Shown here: positions 35,716 through 48,439 of the stretch, piece by piece | How positions within the stretch are numbered: position 1 is the first letter of the stretch | Layout of the letters: the number at the start of each line of letters is the position of its first letter | NCBI RefSeq assembly: GCF_958295425.1 | Contig: NC_081137.1 | Coordinates: 10,827,738 to 10,891,737 of the forward strand | Length of the DNA stretch: 64,000 nucleotides | Source of the DNA: Solea solea | Taxonomy: Eukaryota > Chordata > Actinopteri > Pleuronectiformes > Soleidae | Direction of reading: 5' to 3' | Program-made: the position numbers and the translations under genes | The notes under the pieces: generated by a model | The model's input: the letters and a program-made list of their open reading frames with translations, nothing else | Databases searched by the model: none | Told to the model about the DNA's origin: nothing

Positions 35716-38700
35716 CTTTCTCTCTACTTTAACTATTACTTTCTCTTTGCCTATACACAATCCAAATAATCTGCCTTACTTAATTAACCTCCTGCACCAC
35801 GGTTATTCAACATTTGTGTCCCGTTGTGTAATTTGCTGTCTTTGTTTCTAAGTCATTTATTGTAGATGTCTGAGTGCACAATCCTTTACGTATGTGCAGT
35901 CAAACTTGGCCAATAAAGCTGATGCTGACAGAGCTTGGGCCATCACAGGTTTTTAATGAACACATGCAACTTTGGGTCATTAGGTCTCAAGGCTATAAAG
36001 CCCTGTTTTTAAAGCATTTGTTGAGGCAAGAGGATGCAACTCATGTAATCTGACGTAACCTAACTGTTACAATATTTGACAGGAATTATCCTAAAACAAC
36101 AGGGACAATAAAAACAACAACAACAACAACAGCAACAGAATGCCAAAAGTAAAGATCACACATTTCTAATTTGATTAAGTAATTCATTAAAGGTGCATAG
36201 TGTGAGACAGGTGATTTCCTGGGCTGCAGTGAGAACAGGCTCAGACTGTGGAGGGTGATGCAGAGCTGTGGCCAGCCTTCCCCAGGAAGCCTTCTAATTA
36301 CCACCCAGCAGTGCAGTGTCTGGTCCACTCTTGAGAATGCATGACACACGAGGAAGCTCACAGATTTGAGACACGCTATCTGTTTTTTTTTTTTTCTGGC
36401 AAAAGTGTTGTCTCTCTGCCTAAGTGACTTTCAATGTTTGTTTTTTGTTTTTTTTCTCTCTTCTCTCTTCAGTTTGTTTCCTCTAAACGGAAAGTAATTC
36501 CAAAGAGATCAACCGAAATACATCCCAGTGGAGGAGAGGATTTATTTGATTTCCTTTTCTTCCTTCTTACTGTATTGCTTTTCAACTCAGCATCTTGGTT
36601 GTAAGAGAGTTGGAGGCAGCTGATGTGACCTAACCTTGCCACCACATGGCGACTACAGTGCCATCCCTACTTGCATTCCTGCTGATGACACACTAGCCAT
36701 GACAGTCCATCAGCTTCTCTCCCTGGTAGGAGGCACTCCACTGTTCCTTTCCCCTGCTTAAATCTCCCCAAAGTCACTTTCAAGGTCTCTAGTTAATAAT
36801 CAGTTATAGCAAGGAAATGTTTTTTTTTTTTTCCCCAGGTCAAACTGGCTAATGTAATAAAATGAAGTTCTAGTGCAAATTCAGACAAATCCTTTGCTTG
36901 CTTCCTCTTCTCTGTGGCAAAAAGCAGTTCTGATGCATTGGTGACAAATGCATCAAAAAAATGAATGAGTAAAATGAATGATGTCATTACAGACCAAAAT
37001 GATACGGCCCATTAATTTAAATAGAAATGTGGATTTCTATGAATTTAAAGAGTGTTGAAAATGTATATGTCATTTGTCTTCTTGTTTTAAGGCGGAATTG
37101 TGATATATTTATGTCCTGATATGAATGATTACACTAAGTATGAACTATCAAAAATGGGAGGAGTTATCATTCATTTAGTTGTATCTGTACTAGGGTAGGA
37201 CAACACAATCCCAAAGAAACACACTCATGGTGAATTTTCATCATCAGGATAATCATAAATTAGGAAATGCTGTCTAGCTCATTAACATACAGTCCTAGTG
37301 ATTTATTTTTGAATACCACAAGGGGAAGCTGCATCATTCCAGTCATTCCAAGACTTGAAATTCTTGTTCACAAACATGTTTCCTATCCGTGACGAAAAAT
37401 TGTTTCAAGGAGTATTATCATATTTCTTAACAATTCTTTCATTCACTGTGAGGTGCCATTTTTTTGTAGCAGCCCATGTGTTTTGTGATGCTCATAGCCA
37501 CACTATTCAGCCCTAGATGCAGTCTGTTGCATTAGTGAAAAAACAACAGAGTATAAAGTAGCTCTGAGGGACCAATAAACAAAATGGAAAAGACATTTTC
37601 TAACAAACACCCAGATGTTTTTGTTTGGAACCAATTCACAACCAGGTCTCAATAACATAACCTACCACTGGGTTTGTCATTACAGTTTATGTGAGCATGT
37701 TTTTTCAGCATGGTGAATCATGGTGCCCCATGTGCCGGGCCCACACTGTTGAAAAGGTTAGCGGTGACGGCAGAGGCCATGTCCAAACCACTCACCAGGA
37801 CCTGCGACGCATGAGGCTTACAGAAGCAAGTGTAGCAGTCATGTATGATGGAGGACAGCTGTGGCGTGTGGTTAACATTAACAATGAGTAACATTAACTA
37901 AGACTATATTAGTCTTAGTCTGCCACTGCTGATTTGGAGCCAATAGTGGCATTTGTCAAACTGGCAAACTCCCCTTAGAGCAGGGGTGGGCATCTTTTTT
38001 TTTTTTTTTTCTGCAGGGCAACACTGACATAAATAAAGCAAACAAATAAAGAAATAACAACAATTAAGCCCATCTTTGTATCCACATTTGAATAGTACAT
38101 TTTTTTAATCCTATTAATGCGAATACTGGTGCGAAACTGAGATGTTTGGTCTGCGTTTGCAGTAATATGCTGTGTATATCTCTCCACATTGTCTCTTCAT
38201 ATGTTTCACCATATCAGACTTTGAAAAATCTGATTCCGCCATCACAACTGCTAATATCACAACAATGATCTATCACTAGTGCAGAGCAACAGTCGGTATG
38301 AGGTAACCTGAGAGGAACTCAGGACACCGGCTGTGAGAACAACACTCCAGATGAACAAGACAATATTTAAACCGAGGATAATTTACCATTCACACTGAAA
38401 TGCTAATCTTAAATAAAGTTGCACCTCATACGCTTCTTTTTTTTTCTAAAATGCCATGAGGTCAGATTTTAATCAAAGGTAAGGAACACTCAATTCTTCA
38501 TTTCTGTGTGAACTGTGGCATTATCTCCCTTCTGCTGCTCTTTTCTAAGCCTATGAAAAAAGGTCCACAAGGTCAGAATAAAGGCCAATCCAGTCCCCCG
38601 AGTAGGGCACTTGAATGGAAAGTCTGAATCTGATTTGCAGTGTGGCCACATGTGCGAGCTGCCAATGACCGGGCAGTCAGCCAGCCAGAGTGGGAGAGAA

Positions 38701-39259
38701 GAGGAGTGTGTCAGCGAGACAGCAGGTAGTAATGAATGACGGCACTGTGTCTGTATCAAGACAACAGAAAAAAAGTCTTATTCAAACACTGATATAATTG
38801 TCTAACATCACAGAACAATAATAAATGCTACATGTTCATATGAAACACAACCTCGAATGAGATAACCAAATGAACCTCAACTGCATGCAACCTTCTACCT
38901 CATCTCTTTTATGTAAATGGAGAATTGCTTCTCTTTCACATGTGTTTTATCTGCAAACCAGATGGCGATTCGGTAATTTAGTAAAATGCTTCTAAATGAG
39001 GAGAGCCACACCACTGGTGGAAAATGTGCAATTAAACATTTTTTTCCACTTAACTTTGCCAAAGCAAAACATTAAAACAACCAATGAACATCATTTAGAT
39101 ATATGTGCCATTGTGGTAATTTGAATCTGTTGCACCATTCAGTGAATGCTGTATAAATACCATTCACGCTCATGCTTCCATGTGTTTATATACTGTAGAT
39201 TTTTTATGTTAGGGAAGCTTTAGCCTTGTGGTTATGTGTCTCCATTGACTGTGTTGTCA
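35716..39259. other. Intronic sequence, mostly unique
   Basis: It holds an (AAC)n tract, T runs near 36385, 36820 and 38436, and a GAGCAGGGGTGGGCATC word followed by T16 at 37978-38010 that resembles a hAT-type left terminus without a visible partner. No gene is recognised. Confidence 0.4.
36112..36136. repeat. (AAC)n microsatellite
   Basis: This is a run of AAC trinucleotides with an AGC interruption. Confidence 0.9.
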
Positions 39260-39570
39260 CTCACTCACCAAAGCCCATTAAGAAAATCTGTATTTTTAGC
39301 TTACGAGGACATGGGAGCTGCTGGTCTACTGTTGCCTCATTTGGTAAGTTTGTGACACAGGTCAATTTGAACAATGGATTTCAAATAAGTCACAAAACAA
39401 CACATTTGAACTTAATGATGGACTCGGCAGTGGATCAGCAACTCCTGTGTGCTGTCATGTAAAGTCACTGATTTTCTCTGCGGGCTTTGGTGTGGGGGAG
39501 TGAGGGTTTTTACAAAGCGACACAAACTTCAGTTTCCACTTAGAAAAGGCTGTTCAGTAGCGACATGGAA
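39260..39570 (+). mobile_element. TTAA-type MITE, fragment (copy B)
   Basis: It shares ATGGGAGCTGCTGGTCTACT, CATTTGGTAAGTTTGTG, GCAGTGGATCAGCAACTCC and AGAAAAGGCTGT with copies A and C. No intact terminus is visible. Confidence 0.6.
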
Positions 39571-40020
39571 TGGTGAGCATGTTCTTTGATGGTGGCCGGG
39601 GCAAATCAGGGTAAGTGGGGCACATCATGCCTCATCTGGACTCCACACAAAATTCATAAACATTATTACATGCTTTTAAATGGGCAAAGTGTGGGAGCAT
39701 AATGGTGTTGTGTTTATTTTGTGATCACAGATGTTGCATATGGCAAACTTCAAATTTGTATGAATAATGGAATGATGGAAACTGCAGCGTGCCTCTTCTG
39801 GGATGTTTTTTTTTCTGTGTGTGTTTGGTGCTTTGCAGTTAAAGCAGACACATTTCCATGTGTCTAAGAGGATACGCTATGGTTTCAGCCTGTCACTTGT
39901 GTTCACATAACATTTCTGCATTAAACACAGTTTGAGCTGAAGTAGACATGGCACAAGCAGCTGGTCAACATGACAATTACTCCTCAAGTCTATTTAGTCT
40001 GGAAACAACAGACTCAATTC

Positions 40021-40053
<33 letters not shown>

Positions 40054-41689
40054 TTTTAGCATTTTCTTCATTCTGATAGGCTTACTAATAGTTACTGAAC
40101 CATGCATAAATACCCTTACATTCAAAACATAGAGCTGGGGATCTCCATGTTTTAGAGATCTGTGACTGTGAGTCAGAGTGCTACAATTACGGTGATGCAT
40201 CTGAATTTTGTTTTGATGCTATTTAGATGAATTTGGATCCATTATTTGTTTTAATTGTTCCAAATAGAACAGCATATTTCTAAATGTAAGCCTCTCACTC
40301 TCCAGAATGAATTCAGTCTACTAGTGGTGTGGTTGTATGTTATGTGTTTGTGATTGGAAGTGACAGGAACACATGGGTCTGATGCCAAGAAGCGTCTTAA
40401 CAGGGCTAACCGCTCTCTGTTATATGTGTACAGCCTCATACACGTACAGAAATATATTAAAAACATCAAAATGACTGGCTGAGATACATGTGACTATCGA
40501 GCTGTGCTGTCTGTGCTGAGAGAAAAAGGGACACACAGATAAGCGAGCAGCAATCAGCGGTTTCTACGCACCTCACCAGGTGATGTAAGGGAAAATTATT
40601 CAGGGATTTAAAAAAATATTTATGGCTCTGCTTCATGCATCTATAGAAAAATATTGAAAACTGAATTATTGGCTGAGGAGGGCCTACATGTGAGAGGGAG
40701 CCGCAACGTCAGATATGCTCTACAGCAATCAGCTGTTTCTCTTTGCCTCCAGCTTTCAGCTGATTTTGACAGAAAATCATTCATCATGAAGGATTAACAT
40801 ACATTTAACTCTGAGACTATTCCATGGCATCACTGCGAGCGAGTGCAAGACAAACACATACAGACGGAGCAGAGATATTTATGTTTTATTTTATTCCTTT
40901 CTGATTATCGATTCTTCTGCATCAGTTCATAAACGTTAAGGAGAAAAGAATGATGCAGCTAAGAATCCTCACCCGCCGTTATTCAACACACTGAGTTGGC
41001 AGCTGGGAGATGAAGATGATTTAAGGCAATCAACCTGTCACCTGAGGATGAGCCCACCTGTCAGTTGTGAGTTCACCTCATATCACAATCGCATTCAAAT
41101 AAAAGTCTACTCAAATCAAATTCAAGGCACCCCATAGGCATCTGCACTACCACAACATGATGGGAGAAACTAATGTGGTCACACTATTTCAATGAAATAT
41201 GATTTATCCTGAGACAACAGCTGACAGAGTGAGACGAAACATTCAAATATCCCCGTCTATATACATAACCAAAATATGTGCTTTCGCCTCTTATTACTAG
41301 AGTGAGAAATAAGATAGATATGTCATATGTGTGGAGGAAGAGAGATAAGAAAAGTTGGTTCACCTTTTATTTTTCCATGATTATTCATGACACACCCTTT
41401 CCAGGCACCAGAAATTTAATATAGTGAGTAATTCATCTTTATAAATGGATGACTGCTCCTCAGTGGCTTTAACAATGTGTGTTCAGCTGAGGAGATGGAT
41501 GCTGAGCTGGCAGTGGGCTTATCAAAAACAAGTTGAGGCAACCCTCCAGGAGGCAGAATGGAGATGAGGATAAAATCCATGCTTCTGCTCAACTAACCAT
41601 CAAACCTAATTACATGTGGACAGGACTTATGGGCCACATGTCAGGTTCAAAGTGTCTTGCTCAGGAAGTGGGAGTGGCAGGGAGCTTGA
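39571..41689. other. Intronic sequence, mostly unique
   Basis: Only a (CA)n tract stands out. Two similar phrases occur close together: CAGCAATCAGCGGTTTCT near 40547 and CAGCAATCAGCTGTTTCT near 40723, each preceded by AAAAATATT-type or GGCTGAG words. This suggests a small local duplication of about 170 bases. No gene is visible. Confidence 0.4.
40022..40051. repeat. (CA)n microsatellite
   Basis: About 15 uninterrupted CA units. Confidence 0.97.
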
Positions 41690-42135
41690 GTGTGTGTACC
41701 CACATGTCTTGAATGGGTTGTGAGGACACATTGACGTTTGGGGGACATTTTGAAGCTTTTTGTATCGGTTTGAGGTCCAATGTGTAAGAATTAGTGATAT
41801 TATTAGTGGAGTACTTCACTCCCTGTCCCAAGTGCATCAGAAAATGAAGATGTGTCCCTTGATTTAACGTACAGTACATAAACATATTCTACGGCTACAA
41901 AAAACAAGCTTTTATTATATTATTATTGTTATATGCAATAATATAAACACACTCATATTCCATTTTTGCTAGTAAATCATTGTAATTGTTACCTTTATCA
42001 CTTGGTTATAGATTTAGGTAAGGGTTAGTATTAGTGCTGGGGTTATTTAGTTAAGGTGAGAGGCTAAGTAATACATAATGTCTATGAGTGTCCTCACTAC
42101 GACAGCGAGATAAGTGTGTGTGTATAAGTGGGAGA
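41690..42135. mobile_element. Interspersed teleost repeat (GAGGACA/GTCCTCAC class)
   Basis: It runs from a GTGTGTAC lead-in through TGTGAGGACACATTG, a degenerate TTAGG/GGGTTA-rich middle (about 41999-42060), to GTCTATGAGTGTCCTCACTA and a GTGTGTG tail. This layout is frequent in fish introns. The internal GGGTTAG words are part of this repeat, not telomeric sequence. An AT-rich stretch near 41900-41950 may be a later insertion. Confidence 0.5.
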
Positions 42136-42506
42136 CACACACAGAGAGACAGAGGCTGGTCAATGTGTCCGTGACCAAAAGATTAGGCTGAGAGACAGGA
42201 CCGGGAGCCAGATCTTGGCTCTGTGCCATTAGTGCAATCAAGCAGACTTATTTAGCTTTTAGATAATTCGACCACAGCTCTGAGATACCACTTCAGAAAA
42301 TAAGCTAACGATTATTCATGGCATGGCAGCTGAGATAGGGATCTGTTGTCACTCTCTAGCATTGTGTACATGTCTGCCCGCTAACTGCATTGTTCTTCTG
42401 CAGCGAAGGAGTGAGTTTGCTGTCCAGAGAGAACATAAACTAGGGCTGCAAGCACCACTGAATGGACCCTATGCATGCCAGGGTGGAGTAGTTTAGTCAG
42501 AGCAAC

Positions 42507-42533
42507 TGTGGTCTACAGCAACTGTAGACCACA
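42507..42533. repeat. Perfect 12-bp inverted repeat with 3-nt loop
   Basis: TGTGGTCTACAG (42507-42518) and its exact complement (42522-42533) are separated by CAA. In RNA this would form a compact hairpin on either strand. It is not part of a repeat I recognise. Confidence 0.85.
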
Positions 42534-43394
42534 ACCTGAAATCCTCATTTAGATGAAACAATGTGTGTTAGTAAAGACGTACTTTCTGCAATGACAGGCT
42601 TTGCAGATGATCATTGTGGACCCATTGGGCCTAAAATGAAGAACAGGACGGAAGCCTGCTGTGTGCTACTCCTGCAAACATACTTTTGGCCACTATTGCC
42701 GTGGAAACCACATACAGATCAAAGGAAGGTGAGTGTGGCATCTGTCTGGGCAGAAGGAAGCCTGCTGCGTGGCTCGTGAGAACACAAAGATTGCCCTAAA
42801 ACTCGGTCAGACAGCAATTTCTGCAGGTGCTAATGTGCATAACAAAGAACTGAAATGTGCGCTCAAAGAAGAAAAATGAAAATATTTTTGAAAAATAAAC
42901 AAATAATAATCAGAGTGGATGCAATAGCACCTTTGCAGCAGTCAGTGCTCAGGTAGACACAGTAAGAGTGTGGTGCTATAATAAAAGCATATAATAATAC
43001 AATTAATGATAAATTAACCTTAACTGAATTCAGGGAACATCTCTTTATTAGTCATGCTTTGGTAGGAAACAATATCAAACAAGCTGCTAATTATTTATGT
43101 AAACGTAAAAAAAAAAAATATTTATTTATTTTTATGATTAATCTCTATTAATATAATTCTCAATAAATGTATTTTTTTTTCATCCATAAATATGTCCGTC
43201 GGCGTTTCCCAAAATGACTAGATCTTCAGACCAATCAAAGATAAATCATGGTTGGTAACTTTTAGTGTTAATGGCAATAAATAATCAATTAATCATTTAC
43301 ATCGATACAGGACATCAATGTGCAGCTCCTTTTCTATAATTTCCCTATACGTTTCCATATCCATATCCATTTACACAATGCTATAGAAAAAAAA
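42534..43394. other. Intronic sequence with a decayed MITE-like stretch
   Basis: The part at about 43130-43310 has GTTTCCCAAAATGAC and AATCAATTAATCATTTAC phrases resembling a degraded copy of the GGGCTGCAACTAA MITE better seen at 56704. The rest is AT-rich and featureless. Confidence 0.3.
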
Positions 43395-43458
43395 TATAAA
43401 AGCACACTTTCGCAATCATTCATTCTGTAGCTCAGCAGCCCAGGATGCAATGGTGAGT
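43395..43458 (+). promoter_or_regulatory. Core-promoter-like arrangement with ATG and splice donor (hypothetical)
   Basis: TATAAAAG at 43395-43402 is followed 27 bases on by an initiator-like TCATTCT (43420-43426). A short leader follows, then ATG at 43450-43452 immediately before GTGAGT (43453-43458). Genes whose first exon ends just after the start codon have this layout. An earlier ATG at 43445 is in a different frame. It lies on the strand opposite msi2. There is no independent support. Confidence 0.2.
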
Positions 43459-44465
43459 CTGTTTTCTTTGTGCTACGTAGTTACTGTTCATTGTCTAAGG
43501 AAATGAGTTTAGTTCATTTCACCAAACTCTCAAACATAGATTATACATTTTTTCTGCACCGGGTACATCCATTAATAATCATAAAAACAAAAGTTGCTGT
43601 AGGTGACAACAGAGTAAATTTGCTTTCTTTCAAATACAACAAAGGCTTTTAGAAATAAAGCGCAAGATGATATTTGCTCTTCGGTTTTGGCAATGTTTGT
43701 ATAATGTGACTCTCTCAAGCAAGTCTCTTGACCTTTACAATCCAAAACGAATTGTCCCTAAAAGGCTTTTTTTAAACAAAACACTATCAAACAAGAACAT
43801 TATTTCAACCATGAGTACTCTATGTTTGATTTGGAATTCTTAATGGCAATGCCTGACGTTTCAGCCTCCGTCTGTCTCTGGTTGTTTCCAGTACTTGAGA
43901 ATCAAATTAATATTTTGATTAGCTCTATTAACTGAACACACATTCAAATAGGTTGATAAGTGGACTCATTTTAAAGTGTGAAACAATGTGCGCCCCCTAA
44001 TCAGTGGTCAATTTACATCTGAGTAAATGTTCCTCACAGTGCTATGTAAACAGAGCACCTGGACTTTCTCTCTACCTCTCTGTCAAGTATGATGATTTTA
44101 CAACATTTAAGTCAACACTGGTTCTGCAGCGATCAGTCGACAACTTTAACTATGAAAAAAAATTCATGTTCACACAGAATCTTAGTGTTGACATGATGTA
44201 TTATTACATAAATAAAACCAGGTAAATGTTCATTTGTAGCAGTGCACCACAGCAAGTGCTGGGGGCAGCATTGTGCTCCATTAGTCCACTAATCCAGAGG
44301 AACTGGTGAATAATGGCAGAGAGTGGGAGGGAATAAAAGTCTAAATATATGAGACTGAAAATCTATGGGAGCATTTCACCAAAATGAAACCAATGAAACA
44401 AGTTGAATGCTTATGTGAGTAAAAGCATTCATTCTGAATATTGCAATCTAGTTTTACCTCTCCAG
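43459..44465. other. Intronic sequence, no features
   Basis: AT-rich, no repeats or genes recognised. It would be an intron of about 1 kb if the flanking plus-strand exon-like blocks are real. Confidence 0.35.
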
Positions 44466-44528
44466 TCGCCAAATTACCGGAGGAGGTGCTGCAATGAAGA
44501 GCTCATGTCGGGCTGGTGCTTTGTTATG
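44466..44528 (+). other. 63-nt exon-like block (hypothetical)
   Basis: It is preceded by TTTTACCTCTCCAG, a good acceptor, and ends ATG|GTGAGT. In phase 0 with the ATG at 43450 the frame is open for all 21 codons and includes adjacent cysteines (RRRCCNEEL). It matches nothing I know. A 21-codon open frame is easily random. Confidence 0.15.
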
Positions 44529-44995
44529 GTGAGTTCACTTTTTTTTTCGACTCTAGATTTTTCTTTTAACTAATTGCCATCGCTTGGTCACATTTTCACT
44601 AAAGCCAATGGCATATCGTCTTGATAAAATTAAAGAAAATATGTTTATGTTTTTCTTACTGCACAAATGTGCAAAGCCAAAAATAAAATGACGGTGTGGA
44701 CTGTGGACCCGTGACCGTGTGATGCACTGAGACCTGCGGTCACTTCACCACTGATTCCCGGGGAAGCTGCTTGTCTTATCGCCACAATCGGTTCATAAAG
44801 TTACTGATAAATGATGAACACATGAATTAGTGTGAAAGAACGTGGATTTATAAAATTATGTTTAACACATTGTTATTATCTATTATAATCTGCTGATGAG
44901 TCTGCAGGTTTTCTGGCCTGACTTTATTTAATATTTTATGATTATTATAGTTACCATAAATTTTAATTCTAATAATCTATCTCCAACTATCTATT

Positions 44996-45432
44996 AGGGA
45001 TGGACAACACAAGCAAAAACGTATTCCAATATTCATCGGTATTATTGTGTTGAATATTCTGAACTCTAGTGCGTGAGACCTAGTGAAACAAATGCAGCGT
45101 TCCCAGTGTGTTGAGCTAATTAGATGCATTCAAAGACCCTGGTAAATGCCATCACTTCTGAGGGACCTACGCATTGAGCTTAGAGGAGCAGCTTCAAGAT
45201 GCATTCAAGACACCTTGTAAAATGTCATCACGTCTGCAAACACAAATTAAGCCCACTAACTCAATAGTTGTGGCTGCTACCACCTTGTGGTGAAAGATGC
45301 ACTGCAGATATTTGTTTTTCAATCAATTCAATCATTAAAAAAAACATTAGTTTTGTATCTCTATTTTTTATTATGAAGAGTCACATTACTCGACTTTTTT
45401 GCCTTTGAATCGACTATTCGATGTACTGATTA
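44996..45432 (+). mobile_element. MITE with TTCGAATA-type ends; inverted partner at 58370
   Basis: It opens TTAGGGATGGACAACAC and closes near GAATCGACTATTCGATGTAC. Internal words GATGCATTCAAG, GTCATCAC...CTGCAAACACA and GCTGCTACCACCTTGTGGTG recur in reverse orientation at 58370-58725. A direct duplication of period 75 is present inside (AGATGCATTCAA at 45122 and 45197). It resembles non-autonomous hAT elements, and no coding capacity remains. Confidence 0.55.
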
Positions 45433-46714
45433 TTGTGAGTAATCTCTACTACAGCTAAACATGACTGGTTGTTACCAATGTCAGCTTTAACAGGTTTAGT
45501 TTGGGCATTAAATGAGGATAATTTGACACAATGAACATACCTGAGGACATCTAGACACACAGCTGTAAGTGTTTCAGATAAGTGAAACAGCCAAGACTTC
45601 ATTAGCCCTTCACTTCAACCCACAGAACATTGTGTACATTTTCCAATGTCAGAACATTTATTAAGTGATTTCAAGAAGGCAGCGCAATGTGTGGGAGGCA
45701 CTCATGTCATGAGCTGGAGCTGCCTGTGGACCTGGCAACACTGCTGTAGGTGGCTGAAGAAGTGCACGCAGTTAGCTACTTAAAGTCATTTCTCAACATT
45801 TATAATGAAGTCACATTGTTATATTAAGACGAAAAAAAGACATATTGTCATTATCATGGGATAACAGACAGTCGCAACAAACCCTCACAGCAAAGGAGAC
45901 TTTATTATTCAATCTGAAGTTGGCTGCAGGAAAGGCCGTGAGAGAAACTCATTCTGAAACTAACATTCCACTCTACACATTTTCTCTTACTGCAAATTGG
46001 CAGTCAGGAGAAAAGCTCTTGGTTTCTACTCTCTTTTTTTTTTCCCCAAAAGATAAGTGTATGGATCTATTTTGCCAACTGCTGGAGACGGCAAAGACTG
46101 TGTCAATGTTAAATCCACCGCTGCAATAAAACTTTTTTTTTAATTTTCTGTTTACAGTATACCTTAAAATGCGAGTACAGCATTAGAGTTGCAGCTAAAC
46201 CTCAAGCACTTCTATTGTCCTCGCTTTGCTGCTCAGGCACTGGGGATGAAACCACACAAAGGGCCAGAGAAACACATTTAGCATACCTCTCTATAAAAAG
46301 AGCTATAAAACTATGCATATGTTGCTCACATGTACAGTGAGCATTATGCATCATCATCGTTTTCAGATGTACCACGTCAGCTGCCTGTTCTCCAGGTGGT
46401 GCTGAGTCATGTCTCATGACCGCTGGTGTCCTGAGCTCTTCAAATGGGGCTCTGACAACCCTCTGTTAAGAAAAAAATATCTGATGAAGATAAAAAGGGT
46501 TATTTGGGCTGAAGAGCAGTTTTGCATCCTCTTCAGAAGCCTATCAGGTGAGAGCTGAAATTTTGACAGCATCATTTTGTTTCTCATTTGGCTGCAGCAG
46601 GAAAAGACATCAGGTCTGTCACTCAGAGGAGGGCTTTGTCTTCAGTGGACCTCGACTCAAATGCTCTTGTCTCTACTTGTCTCTCAATATGCACTTGAGT
46701 CACAGCAAAGAAAC

Positions 46715-46762
46715 CTATCGATCTATCTACCCATCTACCTACCTACCTTCTTACCTACCTAT
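46715..46762. repeat. (CTAT/CTAC)n tetranucleotide microsatellite
   Basis: CTAT and CTAC units are mixed, with a related CTATCTATATAT patch near 46939. Confidence 0.9.
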
Positions 46763-47018
46763 GTAGTGTAGTTTACTGTAACTTCACAGTACTACTGCAA
46801 TACTAGTACTAGTTTCACTGTAACCTTGCGATTTCCATGCATAAATATTGCATTTTACTGTAAATTTACAGTTAAACTGCACCGCAGTGATTTATTTAGT
46901 TCCATATAAGAACTGCACATTCATTTATCCATTAGTCCATCTATCTATATATCCATCCTTCAAAACCACACAGAACTATTTAACATTGCAATTTTCCCCA
47001 AGCAATTGGCTCTCTCGC

Positions 47019-47046
47019 GTGTGTGTGTGTGTGTGTATGTGTGTGT
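47019..47046. repeat. (GT)n microsatellite
   Basis: GT repeat with one TA interruption. Confidence 0.95.
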
Positions 47047-48419
47047 CACCAGACTCCTACCTTCTAAAGCCTTTATTCCATGCCAATCTTTAGAACACAC
47101 ACATATGGGATATACCAATACATTTTTCCCAACCACCTGGGAAATAAACTCTTCTTTGAATCTTGGAAGTGTTCTCCCACCTAGAATTCCCTCAGGACAA
47201 GGCTGCAGTTTGCGAGGCTCAGGTGGAGGCGTCTACCTCCACACCAATCTGATGGTGAGACTGCTGCAAATTACTCATGACACTTCCTCTGATGACATTT
47301 TTCAACGGCTTCCCTGTTGAATGGCATCTTTACCCCCCTCCCCGTCCAGCAACACCCTACCTGAACACACACATTAATTCCCCCCCCCCCACTGTCATTC
47401 GTGTCACAATAGCACAGCAGAGATTGCTGCCTCTTGCCTTCACCTGATTGACCCCTTTGAGCAGGTGCTGGATCCGATGCAATCACAGTCAATCTTCTTT
47501 AAACATTTCATTCTTTAAGCAGAACAGGGGCTCAAAATTCCATCATTCAGTGACCTGATCAGTCACCGATAACACAATCAAGCCAATCCCAGCTTATCCT
47601 GAGGGAGCCATTTCAGGAGGGACAGCTGGGAGATGAGACTACAGACATACAGAAAGGTGTCAATCTCCCCTGAGCCTCTGCTCTCTTTGTGAGCTGCCTA
47701 TACAGCACAGCGCGTCATTGCCCATCAGATAGGTATTTTATAAGGATCAGCAATAGTCAAAGATCAATTGGATTTTTTTGTTAAAGGTCTAATCCTTTAA
47801 GTAAAAAAAAATTCAGTAACCTCTGCTGGGGACACTTGCATTAGCACTCGTGTTTGCGTTCTCATCGAATGACACACACAATAAATGAAGAAGAACACTG
47901 TAGCTCAATTCTTCAGCGGCCATTTAAAAGGTACTCTACTGGAAATGTTGCTGGGCCACTGGGCAAATAAAGGTCAAGGGGGATATGAAATAGTTTGTCT
48001 AACTGGCCCTTTCCCCCTGTGTGTCCCTGCAGCGCCACGGCCATATCCACATTCATGGCCAATTCATTTCTATTGCTCTGCCCTTCTCACGGCTGGTCTC
48101 AGTCACTAAGTACAAGTGACTGCAATGAGATTGAAGCCTCTGGCTAAAATCTGCACTGTAAGGCACATGCTCCATCAGCGCTGCCCTGATCACTCCTTAT
48201 AATCACTGGAACCAGACTGTATACTGCACTGATTAGTCAAGTTGCAGCAGAGAGGAAACAATGACAGAATGTCAGTGGATGATGGACATGAGACGTCGCA
48301 GGAGTGGTGGTCACTGTTAGCTACCATGTAAATGGCATGCAAATGTGCACCTGCACTAGCGGAGGGAGTGGAATGAAGGACTGGAGTCTTTTGATTAGGT
48401 TCTTCTGGTTTATACCAAG

Positions 48420-48439
48420 TTTTTTTTTTTTTTTTTTTT
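48420..48439 (+). repeat. T20 homopolymer
   Basis: Twenty consecutive T (A20 on the msi2 strand). Similar tracts of 16-18 T lie at 12495-12510, 37995-38010 and 49449-49466. No SINE or LINE body is attached to this one. Confidence 0.95.

Noticed and set aside
37978..38210. hAT element beginning CAGGGGTGGGCATC
   Set aside because: Only one terminus-like word is visible; no inverted partner or target duplication was found, so it is mentioned only in the stretch description.
41999..42060. GGGTTAG-rich stretch read as telomeric
   Set aside because: It is the degenerate middle of a widespread interspersed fish repeat.
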